Part shown: positions 44,609 to 53,013 of the stretch, one piece after another
Numbering within the stretch: the stretch's first letter is position 1
Layout: each line of letters opens with the position of its first letter
From: Chlamydiae bacterium CG10_big_fil_rev_8_21_14_0_10_42_34
GTDB lineage: Bacteria; Chlamydiota; Chlamydiia; Chlamydiales; SM23-39
DNA length: 64,000 nucleotides
NCBI GenBank assembly: GCA_002773795.1
Contig: PFAD01000020.1
Coordinates: forward strand, 1 to 64,000
Direction of reading: 5' to 3'
Position numbers and translations under genes: made by a program
Notes under the pieces: generated by a model
What the model was told of the DNA's origin: nothing
Databases searched by the model: none
The model's input: only the letters and a program-made list of their open reading frames with translations

Positions 44609-45942
44609 AGCTTGCGAAAACTTTTCGAAATTTCCAACCCTTTAAAGCCCTTGTTCTCGGCGATTTCATGCTCGATACTTACACGACAGGCAAAGTCAAA
44701 CGGATTTCCCCCGAAGCCCCCGTCCCTGTCATAGAAGTAACGAAAAAAGAATCGCGCCCAGGAGGCGCCGGCAACGTTGCGCTGAACTTAAAAGCGCTAG
44801 GGGCCACAGTATTTTCAATGGGTCGCATCGGAAATGATTTAGAAGGCCGGGAGCTGCAAAAACTTCTTCAAGAAACAGATACAACCCACCTGATTACCGA
44901 ACCCAATTACATCACACCAGTCAAAAACCGACTCATCGCAGATAGCCAGCAACTCATCCGAATTGATTTTGAAACCATCACTGCCCTTCCACAAAACTTA
45001 GAAGATGAGATTATAGAAAACTTAAAAACCTTGATCCCTAAAGTACAAGTTGTTGCCATCTCAGATTATGGCAAAGGGTTTTTAACGGACCGTATTATCT
45101 CAACGGCTATAGAGCTTGCAACCTCGCAAAACATTCCCACAGTTGTTGATCCCAAAGGATCTGATTTTACAAAATATCGAGGGGCAACAGTTCTTAAACC
45201 TAACCTATCAGAAAGCTACACAGCCGCCAAATGCCCCCCTAATGCACCGCTTGAACAAGTAGCTAAAATATTGACCCCACTTGCAAAACAACTCTTGATT
45301 ACTCGATCTGAAGCAGGGATCTCAATTTTCGATTCAAATGCAACACGCTTTGATCTTCCCGTCCACTCTAAACAGGTCAAAGATGTAACTGGTGCGGGAG
45401 ATACTGTTTTAGCAATGATTTGTCTTGGGCTCGCAAATGGACTGAATATCCACCAAGCGGCTCAACTTGGCAATATTGCTGCTGGCATCTCGATTGAAAG
45501 GCTTGGCTGCGCACAAATCACCCTTTCAGAAATTGCAGCAAGGCTTCTTGAAGTCGACTCTGATACGAAGGTCTTTGATGAAAATCATACCTATGCACTT
45601 CACCAAGTATTGCAAGGGAAAAACTATTCGCTTTTAGTTCTCGATAAGGGCCAAGGGATGAGCACTGCCCTTTTTCGAACAATCCGAAAACTATCCGATC
45701 CAAAAAATGAGGAGCTCATTATTTATGTGGCAGACTCTGATCCCGATGATGAATTCATCAATCTCCTTTCATCACTTCATGAAATCGATCATATCATCTT
45801 ACAAACAGAGAGTTTGAAAAATCTATGTGACGCAATTAGCCCGCATAAGATTTTTCATTTAAAAGAAGAGCGGCTTATCGAACTTAATCAAGCAAAAGTG
45901 CTTTTGGATTCCATCCTTAACAAATCTAGTCATTTTTGCTGA
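44602..45942 (+). CDS. hldE: HldE-like heptose-7-phosphate kinase with degenerate nucleotidyltransferase domain
   Basis: 446 residues. The first ~320 form a PfkB/RfaE kinase: LGDFMLDTYTTGKVKRISPEAP, PGGAGNVALNLKALGA, and the catalytic base in DVTGAGDTVLAM. The C-terminal ~120 residues can be aligned with the RfaE cytidylyltransferase fold (ELIIYVADSDPDD, DHIILQTESLKNLCDAISP), but the GxFDxLHxGH active-site motif is replaced by LVLDKGQGMSTA. Adenylyl transfer by this domain is therefore doubtful. ATG 44602 overlaps hldD. The end overlaps the convergent gene by 17 bases. Confidence 0.85.
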   Translation: MVKLAKTFRNFQPFKALVLGDFMLDTYTTGKVKRISPEAPVPVIEVTKKESRPGGAGNVALNLKALGATVFSMGRIGNDLEGRELQKLLQETDTTHLITEPNYITPVKNRLIADSQQLIRIDFETITALPQNLEDEIIENLKTLIPKVQVVAISDYGKGFLTDRIISTAIELATSQNIPTVVDPKGSDFTKYRGATVLKPNLSESYTAAKCPPNAPLEQVAKILTPLAKQLLITRSEAGISIFDSNATRFDLPVHSKQVKDVTGAGDTVLAMICLGLANGLNIHQAAQLGNIAAGISIERLGCAQITLSEIAARLLEVDSDTKVFDENHTYALHQVLQGKNYSLLVLDKGQGMSTALFRTIRKLSDPKNEELIIYVADSDPDDEFINLLSSLHEIDHIILQTESLKNLCDAISPHKIFHLKEERLIELNQAKVLLDSILNKSSHFC

Positions 45943-46900
45943 TTTTCCCACGAAGCTGACGAATCCCCTTTTCATCTGTAATGAGACTATAGCTCCCATT
46001 TTGCATCCTTACGGGACAATACACTTCCCCCTCAGGAGCAATGATCGATGTGTCTTCGGGTAGCGCATCTGCAAATCGCTCTGCAAGTTCAGCGCTAAAA
46101 CAAGTATTTAACACAACATCCGCACTGGGCTGCAATGCACCCAAACACTCAGGGGGAATTGGCGAAGAAAAGGGAATCCACTTTGCGCTATCCCGAGAGG
46201 TCATTAAATGTTGGTGCGTGCCATGCCCCCCAATCACTAAAAATTTGAGCTTTTGAGATCCATATTGAGAAACCTTTTTGCAAAGATCGGTCATCGTATC
46301 AAACCGCTTTATACAAACACTTTTGAAGTGATTTAACAAAGACCCCACCCAATCGAACATAGGAGGAATTGAGCGAGCAGAAAACCGCTCAAGAGTTGGC
46401 GTTGTTAGCATTAAGGCATGTGGACCTACACCTTGAGGATTTCCACTACAACCGAACACACGCGCATTTAGATAGTGATAACGCGAGTCATTGCTACTTT
46501 CAATTATTGACCAAAACCTCTCGCCTCTTTCCTTCGCGGGCTCATGGATTCGATTTAAATGGGCTTTAATTGAAGTAACCAAACTTTCAACTGAAACAGG
46601 TTTTGCTTGAGTCCCATAATGAACTGTTGCGTCAAAAATCCGATTTAATTTTTCCTCGGTGAGACCTATTTTCCAAAGCTGGTAAAAGATCTCTTTTGAA
46701 ACTTTTTCATACCTACATGCTTTAGGATTAAAAAGCCCAATCTCTTTGACATTTCTAAAGTCATCCTCAACTAAGAGCTCTATCCCTTCATAGGTTTTAA
46801 AGGACTGTAGTTCGGGCTGCAAGCTGGCAAGGGGTTCGCAATTTATGGGCAAGGGAAGCTGTGGAGCGATAAAAAAGGGTGACGCTACTGTTAGGTTCAT
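45926..46900 (-). CDS. caspase-like (clan CD) cysteine peptidase-like protein B
   Basis: 324 residues, paralogue of the protein at 33953-35299. The core has LKFLVIGGHGTHQH (H226) and SADVVLNTCFSAELAERFA (C267), 41 residues apart, then TSIIAPEGE. The N-terminal domain matches too: GLFNPKACRYEK, KIGLTEEKLNRI, GERFWSIIESS. It lacks the long basic C-terminal tail of protein A. The N-terminus (MNLTVASPFFIAPQLPLP) is uncharged and similar in style to the neighbours. Peptidase activity and secretion are inferred, not shown. Confidence 0.65.
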   Translation of the reverse strand: MNLTVASPFFIAPQLPLPINCEPLASLQPELQSFKTYEGIELLVEDDFRNVKEIGLFNPKACRYEKVSKEIFYQLWKIGLTEEKLNRIFDATVHYGTQAKPVSVESLVTSIKAHLNRIHEPAKERGERFWSIIESSNDSRYHYLNARVFGCSGNPQGVGPHALMLTTPTLERFSARSIPPMFDWVGSLLNHFKSVCIKRFDTMTDLCKKVSQYGSQKLKFLVIGGHGTHQHLMTSRDSAKWIPFSSPIPPECLGALQPSADVVLNTCFSAELAERFADALPEDTSIIAPEGEVYCPVRMQNGSYSLITDEKGIRQLRGKISKND

Positions 46901-46912
46901 AGATTGTGCGCG

Positions 46913-47674
46913 TTATAAATCTCTTTTATCCACGGTGTATGCACTCATTGAACGATCTGCCTTTCCTTGTGCAAAATGGGTGTCTAATTTTTTCTGATGA
47001 TTGGCTATGCCCCTATGATCAGCTGAAATACCTTGTGTATTGAAAAACTTCATGACAACACGGATCACTTCAAGGGCGCCACTGCTTACATTGTGTAAGA
47101 CGCGATTTTTCATACAGGTCTTTACTGTGTCTGCAGAAGAGGGGTTTTCATCAGCAAAGGCTGCAATCGTTTCATCTGTAAGTTTTAAAAGATGGTGTAA
47201 ATTTGGATTGTCTTGAGAATTTTCATACTCTTTTTCAATCAACTCTTTTGTTTTTTCTGAAAGATCGCTCAATTGACTCTCTCGTTTTGCTAGGCAGTCA
47301 TTATCGCTTTGAGAACACTTACGGCTCTTCCAAATATCTAGAGCTTGTAATTGAGTTGATTGTAAAATATGACATACTGTTTCAGTCGTTACTACAGCCC
47401 CCTTGAAGATGTTAAAAAAAACGCCCATTCCATTTAAGACCCGAACAGCACATGCCCTAATATTTTTACCCAAATGCAATATTTGATTTGAGCGAATAGC
47501 CCTTTCAATGGCATCAGCCCTATCTTGCACAGAAGTGCCAGCGGGAAAGGCACTACAGAGCTCATGAGTAGCAATCAGATAAACAGGACTCCCGTAGTGT
47601 AAATGAGGGTTAGGAGGGATAAATGTTGCCGAAACCAGGCCAAATTCAGGGGAACCTACAGTAAAATTAGACAT
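46913..47674 (-). CDS. unrecognised protein, same N-terminal style as caspase-like proteins
   Basis: 253 residues, not recognised. It begins MSNFTVGSPEFGLVSATFIPP, uncharged and Ser/Pro/Phe-rich like its two caspase-like neighbours, then helical segments with a weak hydrophobic stretch (MGVFFNIFKGAVVT), a charged helix (SQLSDLSEKTKELIEKEYEN) and a C-terminal tail ending DKRDL. It lies 12 bases upstream of caspase-like B on the same strand, so the two are likely cotranscribed. Could be an effector or partner; no function can be assigned. Confidence 0.6.
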   Translation of the reverse strand: MSNFTVGSPEFGLVSATFIPPNPHLHYGSPVYLIATHELCSAFPAGTSVQDRADAIERAIRSNQILHLGKNIRACAVRVLNGMGVFFNIFKGAVVTTETVCHILQSTQLQALDIWKSRKCSQSDNDCLAKRESQLSDLSEKTKELIEKEYENSQDNPNLHHLLKLTDETIAAFADENPSSADTVKTCMKNRVLHNVSSGALEVIRVVMKFFNTQGISADHRGIANHQKKLDTHFAQGKADRSMSAYTVDKRDL

Positions 47675-47750
47675 ACGAAATCCAGTTTAATTCAAAAAAT
47701 ATACATACAAGTGGGATCAAAGTAAATAGTGTACTTTTTTAAATAGGCCG

Positions 47751-49523
47751 CTACTCAGGGATAAGCGCTTGGGGGCGAAGCTTTTTCAATTGATCGAACT
47801 CTCTAGCGAGATCCAAGACCTGCTCTTCTGAGCAAGTCCCACTATAGATTTTGAGCTTTATTTCTTCTCTTTTGTTCATCCAGTGCCTCTCTAACAGGCG
47901 CTGCACGGTTTCAATGAAGCAGCTTTCAGCCTTTTCACGATTGACCCGCTTTTGCAAAATCTCTGCCATAAAAAGTTGCTGCTCAGCTTGTTCTAAATCG
48001 ATCGCTAAAGTCAATAGATCGCGCGGTCGATTCTCTTTTGTGGCCAAAAGATACTTTTCATAAAGACACTTTGCCGCAACGACCCTAAAATGCTCCGAGG
48101 TTAAGTTAGCCTCTGCAATTGCTACAAGCCTTGGGCAGCTCTCTCCCATAAGAAATAACCAGCGAAGAAGATCTGCTTCCAAAATTCGATCGGGATCTAC
48201 CTGTGAAAATGTGACACTTGCTGAGCGTTTGATATAAATTTGAGGGACATTTTGCTCAGGTGCACCAATAATCGAGTCGGGAGTTTGAGTAAGCCTTGCT
48301 AATTTTCGAAGCGACTCGTGAACCATAAGCGGATGGTCCCAGTCACGGATTCGTTTGGCAATGGATTGGACAAGTTCATTTTTGCCAGCGGGCGATTGGA
48401 TATTGATCGACTTTGACATGTGATCGACCAAGAATGTGAGATAATCTACAGCACCATCTAATTTCTTTTGCCATTCTGCCGGCCCCTTCTCCTGCAAGAT
48501 CACATCGGGATCAGATTTTTCGGGCAGTTGAACAACTAAAACCTCAATCCCCTCTTTTTGGAAAATATTGCCGATCTTAACAGCCGCCTCTTGCCCTGCT
48601 GTATCGCCATCGAGCGCTAAATAGACCTGTCTGACTCCAAGATGGATTAACTCTTTCGCCTGATCTTCTCCAAAAGCTGTTCCTTGACCTGCAACCGCCC
48701 AATTAAATCCTGAATAGATCAGCCTTAATGCATCGAGCTGGCCCTCTACGACTAAAGCTTTGCGCTCTTTTGCGATGACTTTTCTCGAAAAGCTCAAACC
48801 AAAAAGCACTTTTGACTTTTTAAAAAGGGGGGTTTCAGGCGTGTTTATATATTTTCCGCCAAATGTATCTGTCTTATATTTACGGGCAGAAAAGCCAATC
48901 ACTGCACCAACTGCATCTCGAATTGGAATCGTGATCCGATCGGAAAAAAATTCGCGCCCCCTTGCATAAAGACCTGCATTTTCTAAAACTGCATTCGATA
49001 TTTTTTGCTCCCACATCGTTTTTAAAAATAGTTGGGGCGCTTTTGGGGCAAGACCGATTTGAAATTGTTGGATGAAGTCAAGGGTAACTCCACGACTATA
49101 AAGATAATCGAGCGCTGCGTGACCTTCTAAAGTGTGTAAGAGACAAAACTGGTAAAACTGACAAGCCCGCTCTAAAGCATCTTTTAAAACAGCTTTAGAA
49201 GGGCCCTTAGGTCGATCATCCCCTTCAACTTCTTCCAATTGCACATGAAAACGATCTGCTAAATTTTCAACGGCCTCGAGAAAGCTCATCTTAAGGTGCG
49301 TCATTAAAAACTGGATCGCATCTCCATGAGCGCCACAGCCAAAACAGTGGTAATGACTATCGCCTCTTTGTATGATCAAAGAGGGTGTCTTTTCATCGTG
49401 AAAAGGGCACAAGCCTTTATAAGCTGCGCCTGATCTTTGCAGTTTCAGATAAGGAGACAACACCTCTACGAGATCGATTCGCGATCGCAAAAGCTCAAGA
49501 CTTTCTCTAGAAAATGTTCCCAT
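47751..49523 (-). CDS. dnaG: DNA primase
   Basis: 590 residues. N-terminal zinc ribbon CPFHDEKTPS...YHCFGCGAHGD, TOPRIM domain with VVEGQLDALRLIYSGF and LALDGDTAGQEA, and a C-terminal helicase-interaction region. ATG 49523 shares its A with the upstream gene's stop (TGATG); an in-frame TTG at 49526 is less likely. Upstream neighbour, then mutS on the other strand, is the same order as in Chlamydia. Confidence 0.96.
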   Translation of the reverse strand: MGTFSRESLELLRSRIDLVEVLSPYLKLQRSGAAYKGLCPFHDEKTPSLIIQRGDSHYHCFGCGAHGDAIQFLMTHLKMSFLEAVENLADRFHVQLEEVEGDDRPKGPSKAVLKDALERACQFYQFCLLHTLEGHAALDYLYSRGVTLDFIQQFQIGLAPKAPQLFLKTMWEQKISNAVLENAGLYARGREFFSDRITIPIRDAVGAVIGFSARKYKTDTFGGKYINTPETPLFKKSKVLFGLSFSRKVIAKERKALVVEGQLDALRLIYSGFNWAVAGQGTAFGEDQAKELIHLGVRQVYLALDGDTAGQEAAVKIGNIFQKEGIEVLVVQLPEKSDPDVILQEKGPAEWQKKLDGAVDYLTFLVDHMSKSINIQSPAGKNELVQSIAKRIRDWDHPLMVHESLRKLARLTQTPDSIIGAPEQNVPQIYIKRSASVTFSQVDPDRILEADLLRWLFLMGESCPRLVAIAEANLTSEHFRVVAAKCLYEKYLLATKENRPRDLLTLAIDLEQAEQQLFMAEILQKRVNREKAESCFIETVQRLLERHWMNKREEIKLKIYSGTCSEEQVLDLAREFDQLKKLRPQALIPE

Positions 49524-50221
49524 CAAATATTCTCGTGAGTGTAAGATCCACGCCTAAAGGTTATTCTCTCCCAGCCATGATTTAACATGTAGCTAAAAAC
49601 TCGTTTTTCAAAAACGTCGCCTCTTGGAAAGTGGTGACTATCGTCTCTGATCTCCCCATAAATCGGGGCGCAAAAATCCCCTTTTCGCACTAAAAACATC
49701 TGATCTGAAAACCCTTTTTTACCAAAATAAAAGTTCCATGTTTTTCGATACGACTCTTTTTTCGCCTCGCGGTAGTTATCATTCCATGTCAAATTTGCAA
49801 CTTTTACGTTAGGGCGCTTTTGCATGCACCTTATTGCTCGCGGAATCCATTGAACCGGTTTTTCCAAAAAGACATCGCCCGTTAAATAGAGGAGAAAATC
49901 TGATTTACACTCCCTAATTGCCATAAGTGGCGCTACAGCATTGAAGTATTGCCAGTCATTAAGCTCCTCTTTTTTTAACTGAAAAAAATCCAAAACATCT
50001 TTTGCCACAACATAGCGCGATAGAACACCTTCATCTACTTTTTTTTGTGCAGCTTCCATCACTTGGGGCAAATCAATCACGTTGTTGATGACCAATAATT
50101 TTTCAGCAAAAGGGAATTTGTGGTTTGCAATTTGCTTTACTTGCAAATAGCTTGGATCCAGTAAGATCTGTCTCCAATCTTTTTCCCAGCAGGCAGTTGC
50201 AAAAGTTACACTTGGAATCAT
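49523..50221 (-). CDS. glycosyltransferase-like protein of unknown target
   Basis: 232 residues. Its pattern suggests a GT-A fold: FATACWEKDW at the start, LLVINNVID, then CKSDFLLYLTGDVFLEKP with a D-containing strand end in place of DxD, and later KKGFSDQMFLVRKGDFCAP as in glycosyltransferases acting on lipid-linked sugars. No membrane segment. The gene precedes dnaG with overlapping stop/start. The position between mutS and dnaG is that of a conserved chlamydial unknown gene; specific function not known. Confidence 0.6.
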   Translation of the reverse strand: MIPSVTFATACWEKDWRQILLDPSYLQVKQIANHKFPFAEKLLVINNVIDLPQVMEAAQKKVDEGVLSRYVVAKDVLDFFQLKKEELNDWQYFNAVAPLMAIRECKSDFLLYLTGDVFLEKPVQWIPRAIRCMQKRPNVKVANLTWNDNYREAKKESYRKTWNFYFGKKGFSDQMFLVRKGDFCAPIYGEIRDDSHHFPRGDVFEKRVFSYMLNHGWERITFRRGSYTHENI

Positions 50222-50241
50222 GAGGGTAAATATAGCATAAT
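50212..50241 (+). promoter_or_regulatory. candidate promoter for mutS
   Basis: TTGGAA (50212-50217), 18-base spacer, CATAAT (50236-50241), 6 bases before the mutS ATG. It lies within the divergent 26-base gap and the 5' end of the neighbouring gene, and predicts a leaderless mutS mRNA. Confidence 0.5.
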
Positions 50242-50247
50242 GGGCTC

Positions 50248-52713
50248 ATGACTGTCACTCCAATGATGAATCAATGGCAAGAGTGCAAAGAGCAAGCAAA
50301 AGACGCTCTGCTTTTTTTCCGCTTAGGCGATTTTTACGAGGCCTTTTTCGAAGATGCGCAAACAATGGCAAAAGAAATTGGCCTTACGCTCACTGCACGC
50401 CAAGGAACGCCCATGTGCGGAGTCCCCTTCCATACCGCAGAAGGGTACATCGATAAACTCATTGCTAAAGGCTATAAGGTAGCAGTTGCGGAGCAAACAG
50501 AAGATCCCAAAGCCACGAAAGGGCTAGTGAAGCGAGAAGTTGTCCGAATCGTCACTCCTGGGACAATTGTCAACTCGCAGCTCCTCACTGATAAAAAAAA
50601 TAACTTTTTCGTCTCCATTGCCGAAGTGGGATCTAAATTCGGCCTTGCCATCCTCGATTTAACGACGACAGAATTTCGTGCCATTGAACTTGAAAAAGAA
50701 AATGCCCTCATCGACGAATTATGCCGGCTTGCCCCAAGAGAAATATTAGCCGCTAAAAACTTTGAATTTCTTAAAGAGCTCTCCTTTCATTTCCCCTTCA
50801 TTGCAAATACAAGAGACGCGCTCAATCCGAAACTTAGTTTTGATGTCTTAACCGCCCATTTTGACGTACAAAACCTCGACTGCTTTGGACTTCGCTCGCA
50901 AATGGCCGCAATCACTGCAGCAGGATCGCTTGTCCTTTATTTAAAAGAAGAGCTCAACTTAAGTCTTGAGCACATCCATACGATCCAATCCGATACGCTC
51001 TCTCAATTCATGTCTTTAGACAGATCAACGATGCGCAACTTAAGTATCACCGATCTTCTTGCCGATCTACTCGATGAGACCTGCACCCCAATGGGAGGGC
51101 GCCTCATCAGGCAGTGGGTTCAATATCCCCTCCTCTCAGCTGAGACAATTGCTGAAAGGCAAAATGCGATCCAATCGTTTATCGATCAGCCTGATATGAG
51201 TAAAACTGCGCGCGAAGCCCTCTCCCAAATTCGCGATCTCGAGCGGCTCATGATGAAAATCTCCGCCCACTATGCAACGCCTCGCGACCTATTTGCTCTC
51301 GGTGTTTCACTTTCTCATATTCCGAAAGTGAAAGAGCTCCTCAACCTGGATCTTTTTGACGCCTCAATTTTAGAGCGCAAAATTTTATCCGCGCTCAACG
51401 ACTCTCCTCCACTTCGCATAGGTGAGGGGGAAATTTTTAAAGATGGCTATGACAGTGAGCTCGATCAGCTCCGCCTTTTGGCCAAAGACTCGGTGAGCTG
51501 GATGGCTCGCTACCAAACGACCCTTCGCGAACAAACGGGGATAAAAACCCTTAAAGTTGGCTACACAAGAGCCTTTGGGTACTATATCGAAGTGAGTAGA
51601 GCACAAGGACAACATATCCCGGAAGGGTTTCAAAGACGCCAAACTCTTACCAATGCAGAGCGATTTATTACAGAAGAGCTCAAAGCATTTGAGCACCAAG
51701 TCCTCACAGCTGAAGAGCGCTCCAAAGCGATCGAAAGCGAGCTTTATGAAGAACTTAGAGCCGAAATTGCGACTCATGCAGCAGAGGTCAATGCGGCAGC
51801 AAAAATCATCGCGCGTAGTGACGCGCTACTCTCTTTAGCAAAAGTTGCAACGGCTAACCGCTGGGTAAAGCCCCAAGTTGACGACTCAAACTCTTTAGAA
51901 ATCATTGAAGGGCGCCACCCGATTATCGAGCAATCGATCGGCCAATCATCTTTTATTCCGAACGATACGCTTTTAAACCCTGACCAACAGCTCATGCTGA
52001 TTACGGGGCCAAATATGGCGGGTAAATCGACCTATATTCGCCAAGTTGCAATCATCACGATCTTGGCGCAAATGGGCTCCTACGTTCCGGCAAAATCTGC
52101 CCATATTGGAATCATCGATAAGATCTTTTCGCGCATTGGGGCAAGCGATGATTTGGCAAGAGGCCAGTCGACCTTTATGGTTGAGATGTCTGAAACGGCT
52201 AACATCTTAAACAATGCGACAACGCGATCACTTGTCCTTCTCGATGAAATTGGACGAGGAACGAGTACCTACGATGGGATCTCGATTGCCTGGGCGGTTG
52301 CAGAATATCTCCTCACCACTCATCGAAAACAAGCCAAAACCCTTTTTGCCACCCACTACTGGGAGCTCACCAAACTGGAAAATGAATTTCCGCACGCGGT
52401 GAACTTTCAAACAGCTGTCCAAGAGATCCCCTCAGGGATCGTATTCTTGCGTAAAATCATCAAAGGGGGAACAGACAAAAGCTATGGAATTCACGTAGCA
52501 AAACTGGCAGGACTGCCCCCAAAAGCAATCAAAAGAGCGCAAGAGATGCTCAAAGAGCTTGAGAAAAAGCCAGATAGCCAACTATCGCTTTTCATCTCAA
52601 CACCACAAGAACATCCTGCCTTTACCGATCTTAAAAATATTGATATCGCGAACTTAACTCCCCTACAAGCTCACCACAAACTGATTGAGATCAAAAAACT
52701 CGCCGAAATCTAA
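50248..52713 (+). CDS. mutS: DNA mismatch repair protein MutS
   Basis: 821 residues. Mismatch-contact motif GDFYEAFFEDA (Phe and Glu), ATPase Walker A TGPNMAGKSTYIRQVA, Walker B LVLLDEIGRGTSTYDG and ATHYWELTKLENEF. Full length (853 in E. coli) so all domains are present. A -10 CATAAT 6 bases before ATG and no Shine-Dalgarno suggest leaderless translation. Confidence 0.97.
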   Translation: MTVTPMMNQWQECKEQAKDALLFFRLGDFYEAFFEDAQTMAKEIGLTLTARQGTPMCGVPFHTAEGYIDKLIAKGYKVAVAEQTEDPKATKGLVKREVVRIVTPGTIVNSQLLTDKKNNFFVSIAEVGSKFGLAILDLTTTEFRAIELEKENALIDELCRLAPREILAAKNFEFLKELSFHFPFIANTRDALNPKLSFDVLTAHFDVQNLDCFGLRSQMAAITAAGSLVLYLKEELNLSLEHIHTIQSDTLSQFMSLDRSTMRNLSITDLLADLLDETCTPMGGRLIRQWVQYPLLSAETIAERQNAIQSFIDQPDMSKTAREALSQIRDLERLMMKISAHYATPRDLFALGVSLSHIPKVKELLNLDLFDASILERKILSALNDSPPLRIGEGEIFKDGYDSELDQLRLLAKDSVSWMARYQTTLREQTGIKTLKVGYTRAFGYYIEVSRAQGQHIPEGFQRRQTLTNAERFITEELKAFEHQVLTAEERSKAIESELYEELRAEIATHAAEVNAAAKIIARSDALLSLAKVATANRWVKPQVDDSNSLEIIEGRHPIIEQSIGQSSFIPNDTLLNPDQQLMLITGPNMAGKSTYIRQVAIITILAQMGSYVPAKSAHIGIIDKIFSRIGASDDLARGQSTFMVEMSETANILNNATTRSLVLLDEIGRGTSTYDGISIAWAVAEYLLTTHRKQAKTLFATHYWELTKLENEFPHAVNFQTAVQEIPSGIVFLRKIIKGGTDKSYGIHVAKLAGLPPKAIKRAQEMLKELEKKPDSQLSLFISTPQEHPAFTDLKNIDIANLTPLQAHHKLIEIKKLAEI

Positions 52714-53013
52714 CTTTGCCCCCTCATCTCCGCATCTTCCGCGTCTTCCGCGCTTTATTTGTTGATAGCTTGCTTTTCTTGAGAAAAAAAGAATGGTTTG
52801 GGGGTGCGGGGGGTACCCCCGCCTCTGTGGTATCTATCTCTGTGGTTTAATCTTTTTCTCCCTCATCTCCCCTCATCTCTCTCGTCTCTCTCGTCTCTCT
52901 CTGTTTTTCTTTCGCGCGTTTCGCGCGCTCTCTTGGTTTTATCTTGTCCCTCTGCGTTTTCTTTTTTTTCGATGCTTAAATCTTTTTTGCTCTTCGTGCT
53001 ACACTTATAATTG
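52714..53013. repeat. low-complexity, pyrimidine-rich spacer with 60-bp dispersed repeat copy 2
   Basis: 300-base gap between mutS and uvrC with no gene. It holds tandem-like pyrimidine blocks (CGCGTCTTCCGCGC, CTCATCTCC twice, TCTCTCGTCTCTCTCG), followed by CGCGCGTTTCGCGCGC. Bases 52774-52840 are the reverse complement of the repeat at 27978-28037 (TTTGGGGGTGCGG and GTACCCCCGCCTCTGTGG). Phrases such as CTCTGTGGTTTAAT and CCTCTGCGTTTTC resemble a family of degenerate intergenic repeats in many bacteria. A TATAAT at 53006-53011 just before uvrC could be a -10 element. Confidence 0.7.

Noticed and set aside
53006-53011. TATAAT as a promoter for leaderless uvrC
   Set aside because: It ends 2 bases before the ATG, so transcription would start inside the gene; no matching -35 at a normal distance.
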